The position numbers and the translations under genes are program-made. The notes under the pieces were generated by a model that saw only the letters and a list, made by a program, of their open reading frames with translations, was not told the DNA's origin and did not search any database. Positions 32,583-43,554 of a DNA stretch of 64,000 bases are shown here, piece by piece. Position 1 is the stretch's first letter. The number at the start of each line of letters is the position of its first letter. This stretch comes from Sabellastarte sp. h YS-2021 (lineage: Eukaryota; Annelida; Polychaeta; Sabellida; Sabellidae), in contig OZ024934.1 of NCBI GenBank assembly GCA_964017235.1, forward strand, positions 88,006,706-88,070,705, in the 5' to 3' direction.

Positions 32583-35500
32583 TCAATCAGGAGTCTCATT
32601 TCTGGAGGCACAGGCCTTGTAGCAACACTGAAAAAGAAAAGCAACTGCAACATATGACATGGATCCAGTTCCAATTATGTTATTAATGTTACAATAACTA
32701 CAGTATGATGTATATTTATTTTCTTGTAGGTAAAGTATGGAATTAGTTTGATGGCAGAATAATTCTTAGCTAGAAAGTACTTGAAGAGTGAGGACTTCAA
32801 CTTTAAGACTGGTTGGTAGTGGGCTTAAATTTTGTAAAGAGGACTTAAATATGGCCGTCATAAACTTTTCTCCACTTCAAACTTTGAAATGGCTGTAAAT
32901 AAAGTATAATAATACAGAACACCTCACTAAAGCAGTCTTTGGGAAGTTTATATGTGGTAACAAGGTTTTCCATTTCAAAACAGCACCTTTCCTTAGATAA
33001 AATGCATTAAATGAAGGATTTATCCTCTAAGATCACATGTACCACAAAGGTATACAATACTGTTGTGTTGTAAGGTAATATTTCAAAAAATGGACTTCCA
33101 TTTAATATTATTTGCACACTAATTGGAAGATCACCACATATTAATTATATGCCCCCCTTCTACAGATTAGGTGGTATCAGGACGGATTACCATTGCGCCA
33201 AACACGTTGTTACCTACTAGACCCAAGCTCACAAGAACCATAATGACAGCCAAGTTATTTAATACCACGCTTGTTCACCACTCAACTACTGAGAGCTGAA
33301 GACCATATGGAAGACTTTGAATGAATCACAAGTGAAAAAAATGTCAGTCAAAACTAAATTTTGCATTTGCTTTGACAAAGTATTACTACATTCATAAGAT
33401 CAAGTGTTTTATTGTTTATTATGCACTGTACGCAGTATTTGACCAGTATAGGGAGATTTACAGAGCAAGTATATTAAGCGCTAGCTCCAGTGAGGCTCGC
33501 ACTTCCAGGAATCACTTTTTATTTTTGTCTCTGGACTTTCGTGAAATGTGGCGCAGTGTGATGAGTATCTGTATGTTCACTGAAGTTGAGTGGTAATGGG
33601 CTGAATTAGTACTGGGATGGGTGACTGCTTTGGTGCACTATTTGTGTCTCTGATGACTTTGCAGCTCACAATAGTAGACCAAAACCGCTTCCGGCCTTGT
33701 TTGTATACAACGGCCTCATTACCATGGATACTTAGTGTTAATAAAGTCTGGTTATTCACTAATATCTTGGAAACTAAATAACCTACAAATATGTATTATA
33801 TAGCGCTTCTGTTGATGTTTGTTGCATAAAAATCCATGAAGAAATGGCTGAGAAATCTCAAGTTAAAGATCGAGGTTGTATATTTACTGATGCCCCTGTA
33901 TATATGAAAGCCTTTTTTCACATTCTTTCTTTATATATGGATTTATTTAGGTCATAAAAGATACAAAAATACTCGAATAATGTTGTTTTTTTTTCTCATA
34001 CGAAATTTTTCTTTTTATATCATTGGGGAAGTTTTCCCATTGTATTTTTATTCTTAATTCTTAATTTATTTGGATTAAATGTTACTTTTAATATATCATA
34101 CTCCTACAGAATGTTTGTGTCATTCTAAAGAGTAATGTATACTTAAATGATATATACCTGATAAATAAGTGCTTTTGCCTCCTGTCTGAATATCCTTCCA
34201 CTCACCAAGTAGAGGATCACATTAATAGCATGATTTGTGGCAAGAAAAAATGTTCCAATGTACATGATAATTTGGTTGTTTACATTGTTAGGATCTATGT
34301 AAAGACAATTAGAACATGGTTAAGACACACTTATAACACTTACAATTTTTCATAAAAAGAAACAGAAGAGCCAGTACTATGACAAAACTCTCAGTAGAAT
34401 TACAGCTAAGAGGAAGAAAATCCGTAAGAGAAAAGTAAAAAAAAAAAACATACCATCAGGTAAATTTAGAAAAATTGGGCAACAGCTCTACAAAATCATT
34501 CCTCTGTTTAAATATGGTCCTCGATTATCCTGCCTTTCATAGCACCAAATTCAAATATTTACATATGTTGGACATGTGTAGTTTGTCTTGTACATTGAAA
34601 ATAAAACATATCTTTTTTATATGGTCTCTACAAGGATACCATAAATATATAAATCGGTAAATATATTTAGGAGGAATATACTCTAATCTGTGAGACACAA
34701 ATTAACAATTTGTAGTTACATATCATAGTCATAGTTATAAATCACATTGATGTTTTTTTTGGATATTCCAAAGATTTTACTTCTATCTGTTGAGTGGTTC
34801 GATGTAACAGATTACCTGAAAGCCAAATAAAACGGATTATGTTGACCGGTGTAGTCAACACAATGTAGGCAAACGTCACTGTGAATAAGAAGGCCACGAT
34901 TTCCTGAAAGAATACTGCATACATTAAGTTTAAAAACAGGTAGCTTCTGCCCAATTTTTTCCAAAATACTAAAACAGGCTTAGACAAAAACTCACATTGG
35001 TTTAAGTGCTAGGAAAAAAACCCAAACATATTCAAAGTTTACTTGATGAAATTTTTTTATATCATACTTGCATTAGTAAATAATAGTAAATACTATTTTA
35101 ATTTTAATATTATACTCAATCACATCATATCAGCCTATGTTTATGGGGATCCAGAACTTAACAGTGGTGGACAAAGTGTCAGTAAATATTGTGAAGATGG
35201 AAAAAACTCAGCAAATATTTTTTTCGGTCAGAGAAAATATCAGTCTGGTAAATTTTAAGATAATAAATTACAGTTAATCCTAGTTTATATTTTACTTTAA
35301 CAAACTTTATTTTATCTTTTTGTTTAAACAAATATAATAGACTATTAGGCTAAGCTAGATTGGTGATACAGTCTTTATTTACAATTAATGAGGCCAGAAA
35401 GCAGATATGCATAGCTTGCCATTCTAATTAGTTGTTAAAGGTATATAGCTTTCACGAAGTTACTATGCAACAATTTATAAATACTCGGATGACGTTAGAA

Positions 35501-38500
35501 GAAAGTGAGACTAGTCTAAAATATAAAGTGTGCAAGTGTACTACACAATAAAACACTGACAATGCAGTCTTTCATTTAACAAAGTGGCTACTGACCAAAA
35601 CTTCACAGACTGATAGTGGTCTGAAGAACTTTGCCTGTTCAAACCCATCTTAAGAATAGAAACTTTTGATTAGAAATTTTGCAGTACTTATTAAGTTTTG
35701 TAAAAATAAACTATATTAGAAAAGTTAATATATTGAAAAGAAAATTCTGATATTAATAACATTATTTCAATCTGAAGAAGGCAAAGGATCTAATGGAGTA
35801 TTCCCTGGAGCTGACCGTCACCAACTCTGGAGTTGGTTTAGTTTGTTCACAGTGTCAGTTAGGGTCGGATTGGGGTTCCTGGTTTTACTTTGAGGGTCAG
35901 TTAAATATAAAACAAATGTTTGATATTTCACCATTGTCCAAGTCCTCTCATTCCAAATGTAGCTCTATCCACAAAGTTCTGTCATTACACCGTCTAGTCC
36001 TTGTCACTTTACATCTTATCCTGCTCACTTCCAGTCCAGTCTAGTTCTGTTGACTTACTGTCTAGTAATTAAACACTTGCTGTCCTGTCCTTTTCAAGTA
36101 CTCGAGCCTCCCCCATGGCATGCACCAAGACATAATTGAAAGTAAACCAGCATTTTGTTATTAAGCAAGACCAGGGAGTCTCCCAGGCTTTGTTACCTCC
36201 GCCAAGGAGGTTATGTTTTCGACTGGATTTGTCTGTTCGTCTGTCTGTCTGTCTGTTTGTAAACTTATAGACGGATTTTGACAAAATTTTCAGGATATGT
36301 CCGAAATGGTAAAAGGAAGAAGTGATTAGAATTTGGGAGTGATTCGGACCACAGTCTAGATCTTCTGGATCCATGAAATTTAATTTTTAAAGAAAGATAG
36401 CTCAAAAACTTATGGAGGGATTTTGATTAAATTTTCAGGATATGTGAGAAATTGTTATAGGAAGAAGTGATTAGATTTTGGGAGTGATCCAGATCACCGT
36501 TTGAATCTTCTGGATCCCTGAATCCTTTAAAGGATGATAATTCAAAAAGTTATGGACGGATTCCAATGAAATTTTCAGGACATGTCCAAAATGGGACAAG
36601 AAAGAAGTGATTAGATTTTGGGTGTGATAGGGATCATTGCCTGGATCTCCTTGGCGGAGGTCTGCACTCTCTGAGTGCTCTTGTTTGAGGTTTAATCTCA
36701 GCATGACAAGCTGCCAACACAGCAGGCCAAGATGTTAGAAGAAACTAACAAGGCACTTATGTCAAAAGATAAGTCATGGAGTGTATATAGAACAGGTCTG
36801 TTTCATGTCTTCATCTCCCGTCTTGTCAGTTATTGGGTCTGTGCTTATAAAAGGGCGATTGTGTGTACAGAAAGCATCATTTGGAATTTGTACAGCAACA
36901 GATCGCAAGTGGTATTGAGATAGGCTTTGTTTTTTGAAAATATAGTTGAGGAGGAGAGAGAAAAAGTCAAAGTAAGATGGAGATGGACACCGAAGATGAA
37001 ATGAGTCACAGAGCATCTGACTCTCTTTCATCCAGTCATTCTAGAAGGAAAAAAGACCAAGATGGAAAAAATTTCTCCAAGGATTCCAATGGAGAGGCAA
37101 TAGTGAAATGCATCAAGGATCACATAGAACTCTATGATAAGAAACACAAGCTCTTCAAAGAAGCCCAATAGAATAGCCTATAGGAAAGCTGTGCAAACAG
37201 ACGTACACTTTCTGTACCCGGTCTGCAAGAAGTGGTTTCAGCCCTAAAGGACTAGATATGAAGCTGATGCTGTCCAAGTCTGGCCTGTCACTGAATGAAT
37301 TCTCTGACAGACAGCACTGGAACACAAATAATTCTACTATTTGAAATACTACATCATAAGAAAGGACATCAGTAAGTCCTCAGGGTTCATGTCTGCATAA
37401 GGCGGACTCAGTAAAGAGCACTCAGTGCCAGTGAAAGTTCTATGCACAACACATCTAGAGTATTTAAAGACAAATACAACATGGAAACCAGCATTCACTT
37501 TGAGAAGCAGCGACAACCTGTTGCCAGCAGTTCCAGTACCAGTGTGGTATCCCAGCCAGCATCAGTGGATTAATAGATGCTCAATCAGTTCTTCCAAATA
37601 AAGATCATACTGACATTTTGGGTACAAAGAAGTAGAGCACCACAACACCTTTCTGCAATTACTTGGTTGCAGAGGTGGATAATTTAAAAGAAAGAGACTT
37701 TCAGAAATGAGACTATAAGACTACTCAGTGTTATCCAGAGCAGATCAGAGGACAGAAACTGACAGCCACAGCAAATTTCATTTACAAGTACAGGATTCAC
37801 TGAAGGTTCAACAAATAGTTTACTAGCAACAGCCACAGCAGCAAGTTGTCACTCCCAGTGAGTACATACTCATGATTCCAGACACACCGGCTTCAACCAT
37901 CATAACATATCCAGGTTCTCCAACCAGTACAACACGTGCCAGGGACATCAAGACGAGTACATTTGGCGATAAGCCCAACCAAGAGCTTTAACCCACCCTC
38001 TGTCAGCACGGCCATGGAAAGTGATGCAATATAAAATATCTTAGGCATTTCATGCCTTTTTTGGAACATCCAGTCAGTCAGGAGCTACCAGTAGATTGGC
38101 ACAGTACAACAATACTTATCAGCTGGCCAGGAGCAGCACACCAGCAGCACACGACCTATCTTCCCACCCATCATCCAACAAAAAGATCCACAGCAGCAAC
38201 CACAGCAGAAATCACAGCAGCAGTAGAGAAGAGTTATAATTCAATGATTTTATAAGTTTTTCCAGTAGTTAAGTGCCTGAGTGTTATGGCCAGATTTAAG
38301 CCCACCTTTAATCCTGCCTAAAATTGGTGGATTCCTTCTTCAAATGGGTTATATCCTCACAAAGTTTGAACATCTGCCTGGCATGTCACTTAGAATTAAA
38401 TCAACCAAGGGGTTGTTGTAACATTTTTGTCTTTCCTTTGGCATATCCATGGCCTCCTTCTTGATGTGGGTGTTTGTGGGGCCATATGGTAGCTGTGTGG

Positions 38501-40310
38501 CACGTGCTGGTCCTGTGTTCAAATGTGTCCTTCTTCATCTGCAAATTAGAGTAAAATTGAAAATATTCAACTAAAAACCAAAACGAACCTAAACTTGTGG
38601 AGAAAGTGTCTTTGGTATACAGCTGGCATCTTTGTGATGACAATGATGAGAAACTGGGGCTTTTTATAGTGGTCCTTGGAACTGGACTGGCAATCCGGAG
38701 AGCCCAAATTAATAATTCCATTTGTGGTGTATCTGAGCATTGATCCAGTCCAATCAGACATTTACTATGGTTTATCGTGACCAGCTATGACACATCTGTT
38801 TGTGTCTATAGCTTGTCCTAACACTTTTACCTTTGATCGTGCTGAAAAACAGTCCAATCCCAAGACATGTTGGGAAGGGGACCAAGATGAGCCGAGATGC
38901 ATTATGTTCTGTCATGAAGGTCCAACTGTCCTTTCATTTTCCCATGCTACAGTTGCCCAGACTCATATCCTGCCTTCAAGAATCTAAAGTCATTTAGGGT
39001 TGGTAACAGCTCCAGCAGAACATCCCCTTAACTTGTCTATCAATTTACAGTGTAATAAAATCAATGGTAGGAATATTTTTTCCATTACGTTCGTCAAATC
39101 TACCTCATAAAGAGTGCATATATGTTATTATATCATGTATTTAATATATTATGTGACGACATAAAATTTAGCTTGTTGTTTCAAGAAAACTCTTGAAGTA
39201 CTAAACAGGGTACCATACATCCTGCATAGAAGCAAGATTTACCACATACATAAACAGTATGTTACCAGGTCACTAAAAACTCAATAAAAGTGGGGAGATA
39301 GATTAGTAGATAGATTAGATTAGACTGTTTTATGTGAATAAAACACATTAGTCATCACATTAGGACTGCACAAAACAATTGTTAGTTTAAATTTCCTCAC
39401 AATGGAATATTTTATTTAAATATTTCCTGAAAAGCAAAATGTTGATATTACTTACTGTGGTATTATCTCTCTGACTATTGTTTTGCCTGTCATCCCATTC
39501 CTTTCTTCGTCTCACCAACACAATTATGATTGAAAAATTGAATATAATCATTGCTACACCTGGAAACAGACTAAATACCAAAGAGAAGCCATATCGTATC
39601 TTGATTAGTACATCTAAGCCTGATGGTTGGCATTTTTGTCTGTCAGTAGTAAGATTCAGGAATTTCATGTCATTTATCAGGAATAAAATCAGGATAGTAA
39701 CCAAAATGATAAGAAATCGAATACGTAATTTCTGAGATATCAACCCTCTGAATCTCAATGGAAAACAGATGGAGAGCATTCTTTCACATGCAAATGCAAG
39801 AAGTGAACATTTTGACAAATCTGAAGAGAAGTGGTAAGAGGCTATCGTAAATTTACAGCCCCAATCACTAACAAAACTAAGGTTGAGATCAAATGTTAAC
39901 AAAATCCACACACCAAAGAACTGAGTAGATAATATGAATAGCATGTCAGCTAGTGTCATTGCTACTAAAAATATACTTCCAGGCATCTTTTGACACTCTT
40001 TTCTGCAGAGCACTACAGCTGCCACCAGATTTCCTGGAATACCAAAGATGAGAAGCAAAATATTATATGCACGTACAAAGACTTTAAGTTGGTCTTTGAA
40101 CACATATGGAAGTTGAGGGTCTTGATCCTTGACAGTTGAAACTGAATCTGGATGCAGACTAATATTAATTTCTGTGTTGTTCTGCAATGGTGTTGTTGGA
40201 ATTTCTGTAATCCTGGGATCTGTTGCTTTCCATGCAGATTCAGTTGTCTTCAAAGTTTGTGAAGTTGTGCTACAACATACAGAATTTATTACTGTTACAA
40301 TTACCATCAT
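32583..40310 (-). CDS. Rhodopsin-family (class A) GPCR, peptide-receptor-like, four coding exons
   Basis: Minus-strand exons 40310-39456, 34903-34816, 34294-34158 and 32627-32583 join with consistent phases and GT-AG borders into 374 residues. N-glycosylation sequons lie at N44 and N49. TM1 is at 82-103 with the conserved Asn at 94, TM2 at 113-133 with LADM (Asp122), and TM3 starts at Cys152 with ERM at 176-178 in place of E/DRY. TM4 is at 194-212, the second-loop Cys at 227, TM5 at 237-265 with Pro250. TM6 (286-312) lacks CWxP but keeps a Pro. TM7 has NHAINVILY (335-343), an NPxxY variant of the kind common in invertebrate peptide receptors, followed by GRIFRQEAK (helix 8). The tail CCYKACASRNETPD has likely palmitoylated cysteines. 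A plasma-membrane G-protein-coupled receptor; ligand unknown. ATG 40310 follows an in-frame stop directly, so an upstream coding exon is unlikely but not excluded. Introns are 4.55, 0.52 and 1.53 kb. Confidence 0.9.
32815..33010. repeat. Dispersed repeat shared with 51.3-51.5 kb
   Basis: GTGGGCTTAAATTTTGTAAA, GACTTAAATATGGCCGTCAT, TTTGAAATGGCTGTAAATAA and GTCTTTGGGAAGTTTATATG recur at 51308-51480 with about 85% similarity. No coding capacity. Lies in the last intron of the GPCR. Confidence 0.75.
33555..33645 (+). pseudogene. 5S rRNA-derived fragment (5S pseudogene or 5S-type SINE head)
   Basis: ATTAGTACTGGGATGGGTGA at 33606-33625 followed by CTGCTTTGG closely matches the conserved internal-promoter C box region of eukaryotic 5S rRNA (GTTAGTACTTGGATGGGTGAC). 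The preceding CTGAAGTTGAGTGGTAATGGG is a decayed version of the A-box and IE region. Only about the second half is recognisable, so it is not a functional 5S gene; a 5S-derived SINE (SINE3 type) is the likeliest source. Confidence 0.6.
35000..36190. other. GPCR intron sequence without recognised features
   Basis: AT-rich intronic sequence with chance frames only (35043-35258, 35793-36044). A CAGTCCAGT-type low-complexity stretch at about 35925-36090 is C/T-rich. Confidence 0.4.
36196..36684. repeat. Dispersed element with CCTCCGCCAAGGA inverted ends and three internal 120-bp units
   Basis: The left border CCTCCGCCAAGGAGGTTATG and the right border TCCTTGGCGGAGGTCTGCAC carry a perfect 13-bp inverted match. 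Between them, three units repeat GACGGATT(T/C)(T/C)(G/A)A, ATTTTCAGGATATGT and GAAGAAGTGATTAGATTTTG, with CTTCTGGATCC(A/C)TGAA in the first two, at about 36271, 36414 and 36555. The right border ends TCTCTGAGTGCTCTTG. Right-border-like sequences also occur at 49134-49180 and 49944-50006, and a left-border-like one at 31086. By form, a non-autonomous mobile repeat; class undetermined. Confidence 0.7.
36977..38255 (+). pseudogene. Decayed MADF-domain protein gene, probably transposon-derived
   Basis: Opens at ATG 36977 with an acidic/Ser-rich start (MDTEDEMSHRASDS), then GEAIVKCIKDHIELYDKKHK and LFKEAQ, the beginning of a MADF (Myb/SANT-like) DNA-binding domain. After stops and frame changes come MKLMLSKSGLSLNEFSDRQH (about 37258) and NFYYLKYYIIRKDISKSSGF, the end of the domain. 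A Ser-rich linker (QPVASSSSTSVVSQPAS, 37517), a Gln-rich run (QPQQQVVTPSEYILMIPDT, 37830) and another CAG-rich stretch to 38228 follow. There is no polymerase, no DDE domain and no terminal repeats that I can see. It lies on the opposite strand within the GPCR first intron. A processed host pseudogene is the alternative to a Harbinger-type accessory ORF. Confidence 0.55.
38260..39380. other. GPCR intron sequence without recognised features
   Basis: Chance frames only (38401-38761 minus, 38787-38987 plus). ATTAGA repeats at 39307-39325 resemble the LINE tail, but no LINE coding sequence adjoins them. Confidence 0.4.
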
Positions 40311-40544
40311 TTACATCCACGGGAACCTATTTAACATCATTTTTGTTTCTCTGTACAGACAATATGAGAAGTATATAGTGAACATTCCACCCACCATACT
40401 GCACTAATTTTGGTGCATTTAGCCAATCAGATTGCAGCATTTTGTCATGTGATGTGACTTAATGCAGTATCACTGTTCACTTCTGGTTCCGAAAAGTATG
40501 TGCAATGGTTGCGGTATGAGAAGAGCAAGTGTTGTGATTGTTTT

Positions 40545-40870
40545 AGGGGTAATGACGTCACAGGGTGCAGGCATCAGATTGGTTGATGATGTCCTTTGCA
40601 CATTGACTGGTGCAGAGGTTATTACGTCACATGATCCAGGCATTTGATTGGTTAAAGGATGATGATGTCCTAGGATACAGGCATCTATTTGGTTGATGTC
40701 ATTTGCATATTAATCTGATGGATTAAAGGTGTGATGACATCATAGGATGCAGGAATTTGATTGGTTGATGATGTCACTTGTATATTGATTGGTTGAGGGC
40801 TATTGATGTCACAGGATGCAGGAATATGATTGCTTCATAAAGTTATTTCATTTGCATATTAATTTGAAGT
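40545..40870. repeat. Tandem array with CRE-like, CCAAT and octamer-like motifs upstream of the GPCR
   Basis: About four to five diverged units of 60-85 bp, each combining TGA(C/T)GTCA or ACGTCAC, GGATGCAGG(C/A)AT, TTGATTGGTTGATGATGTCA and CATATTGATTGG or ATTTGCATATTAAT. TGACGTCA is perfect at 40553-40560. ATTGG (inverted CCAAT) occurs at least four times. ATTTGCATATT occurs at 40701 and 40850. It starts about 240 bp upstream of the GPCR start codon, read on the minus strand. It may be a promoter/enhancer array or simply a minisatellite. Confidence 0.6.
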
Positions 40871-41120
40871 CATGGTTGCTAGGTGAGGCTATATTTTTAG
40901 GAGATACCATGGTTGGTAGGGGGATCTTTTTCAATAAATCATTGTTGCTAGGGGACTATTTGGAATAATGCATTTGTTGTTGGGGGCAATTTTGGATAAG
41001 ACCATGGTTACTAAAATAATCCAGGGAGGATTAATTCTGTGGTTGCTAAGTTCGATGTCATGTTTAATAGTGGGCTATTTTTTATAATGTCAAGGTTGCT
41101 ACGGAGGTGTTTCAGGGATC
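40870..41120. repeat. Diverged tandem repeat with GGTTGCTAGG core
   Basis: Units of roughly 40-55 bp carry (C/A)ATGGTTGCTAGG, GG(G/A)CTATTTTTNA and GATA/TAATG: starts near 40872, 40909, 40941, 40973, 41003, 41040 and 41090. It continues directly from the motif array at 40545-40870. Confidence 0.6.
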
Positions 41121-41837
41121 TCTCATATCTAGACTGGAGTGTAGGGAGGTTAAATCAGAAGGTTTCAGATTGAGGATCTGGGGGGGGGGGCCTGTAAATC
41201 GAAGCCTTAGTTGTGTTAACCAAGTTACTAGGGCCTGGTCAGCTCCTAATAAGCAAACTGTTGAGTAAATCAAAGCCTTAGTTAGTTTACTGCTGGTTAA
41301 GTTTTACATAAAAAACCTTGAAATTTAAAGATTCTGAACCTGTGGATCCTTTTCCAGATCTTGTAGTCCCTGTGGAACATTTTCAAGACCCCTCTTTGTC
41401 TAAAGAAGATTAAGAAGATGACTTGGCCATCACTCTATCAATTTCTTGGAGGTGTTAAGGTCAGCACCTGTGTCATAAATTAAAAGGGATCTTACAAGGG
41501 AATGGCAAATGGGAAGTGGGGCTTATGGAAGTTCAATATGCAAAAATGTGTTATAATATCCCTTCAGATCAATTGGTTCATGTTGGGAATGCAACCATAC
41601 TCATGGTATTTATGCTGACATAAAGGATTTATCAAAAGCTTTAATAAAAAATTAAATTGGGCCTTAGTACAAACCCACCTGTTAATGTTCAATTCAATAA
41701 CACCCAAGCCACACAAAAACAAAACTTAAAATTTGCAAAAGAATTACTTTTATCATTCGCAGAATTTTATAGCGTTTTATTTTGATGTGTATCAAATTCT
41801 AAGGTATGATAAAACATAAGAAGTAGAGACTCCATTG

Positions 41838-42180
41838 GGCAGAAAAAATGTGGCATCAGAGAGGATTTTTGCAATCAGGGGTTAGGATGCTAAGGAGAAT
41901 AGGCTTCATGAAACAGGTGAGTCTTACGCTTGTGTCTGAAAGATGCCAGTGTGGGGGCAGACCGTTATTTCTTCGTTGCAACAGCATGTTTTGTATTGAC
42001 AGAGGATGTGGAATAATTTATGTATTCATGGAAGTACTGCAGAAGACCAGAATCCAGATATTTGTAAATGAAGGTTTCAGTTTTGAAAGTAGTTTTCTCT
42101 TTAACAGTCTTTGGTAAGTACTGTTTAATCCTCTGCAGATCGCAAAGTCCAGCAAAATATGACTTACAAACAGCATCCAC
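41838..42180 (-). pseudogene. LINE RT C-terminal relic with internal deletion
   Basis: Minus-strand frame: GLCDLQRIKQYLPKTV, then after a deletion FKTETFIYKYLDSGLLQYF, SSVNTKHAV, and beyond the stop SAPTLASFRHKRKTHLFHEA. These are the thumb and terminal motifs of a CR1/L2/Jockey-type LINE, with the central LDYCNS segment lost. No tail is recognised. Confidence 0.7.
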
Positions 42181-42199
42181 CTGGTTATTTCATCCAGTT

Positions 42200-43550
42200 A
42201 TTCTATCAACGCATGTACAGGAATATGGTTTGTTTCCCAATAATGCCATTTTACATAACAGTGTCAACTAAATGACTAAATATCGTTGTAACAACTGTAC
42301 TATTAATACATTTATTAAAGTTTCAGCCAAAATGTCACTCCACAATGACCATCTTCTATCAACAGTCTTAATACCATTATTAATACTTTGTGTTTTGTGT
42401 ACTTTTATTTAATTAACTTCTATAGTTGTGTCTCAATCCAGGTTAGTAGATATTTCAATATACCTTTGGTACCTATTTTGCTATTGTACCAAATGCAATG
42501 ATTTAAAGTATCCTGTTTTTTTTTTCAATTATATAATTTAATTCACCTGAGTATTTGAAAACTGTGCTCCAAATGGGGTTAAGTTTAGAGGCTACATTTT
42601 AGGTCACTTTGACCCTGATACATACAATTTATTCACATCTCTAACAGAAGTCTCCAAAACTTTGTACCAAGCTTTGGAAGAGTCAGTGCTAATGTGTTTT
42701 CGCCAACTAATCTTCAAACTTTGTTTTTAAATTGCATAAATTTATCATCTTCAAGCCACATTTTTAACTTATCTTATATATGTCCCTCTTAGATACTGTA
42801 TCAGGTTTGCCTGCCAATAAAAATGTGTAAAACATTGTTTCAATATTACGCATGACTATGAAGTTGGGGTACTCATAAAAAGATGTGCTAATTTTGATAG
42901 TATCAAAGTTTTGATGACTGTAATCTTTCCGAAGTTGTCAGCCACAGGGGGGAAAAGTCCAAAAATTGAGTAAAAGATTTCAGTTATACACATATTTTTG
43001 GAGTTTATTAGATACATAGTTAAACACATTCATTGTTAAAACATTCATGCTAATACATTGAAGTTAAAACATCTAGATAATAACACATCTAAATCTAAAG
43101 TTAATTTAACATCACCATCCAAAGGTTCAATTACTTTGAAAAGTCTTTCCAACTTGTTTAATAAGTGTCGGTAAACTTCACAACTAATGTTTTGGAACCA
43201 ATGACAGTACACACTCAGCAGAATTGTTTACAGAGTTCAAAGGTCATCTCAAAACCTTACAAACTTGCAAACCTCCATACTACTATGCTACCATTAGTCA
43301 TATTTACATTATATTACAGACCAGACAACTTTTGCAATCACTACAGTTATCTAATTATTTTCTTTCAGATACCAGGCTGATTGCTATGAAATTACCTATA
43401 CTATTCAAAGGTGTATAACAGCATTACTGACCTCAAGGTCAATTCTAAACCATAAATGAATAGACTGTAAATTAACTGGTTTGCATTTGAAAAAATAGTG
43501 TCTCCAAGAAAGATCAGAAGGAATAGTAGATTCAATCATTTCATTGCTAT
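42200..43550. other. Non-coding stretch without recognised features
   Basis: AT-rich, with short chance frames (43165-43418). No supported feature. Confidence 0.4.
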
Positions 43551-43554
43551 CTAA

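Noticed and set aside
39478-39735. Plus-strand open frame over the GPCR exon
   Set aside because: It is the antisense shadow of TM4-TM5 coding sequence.
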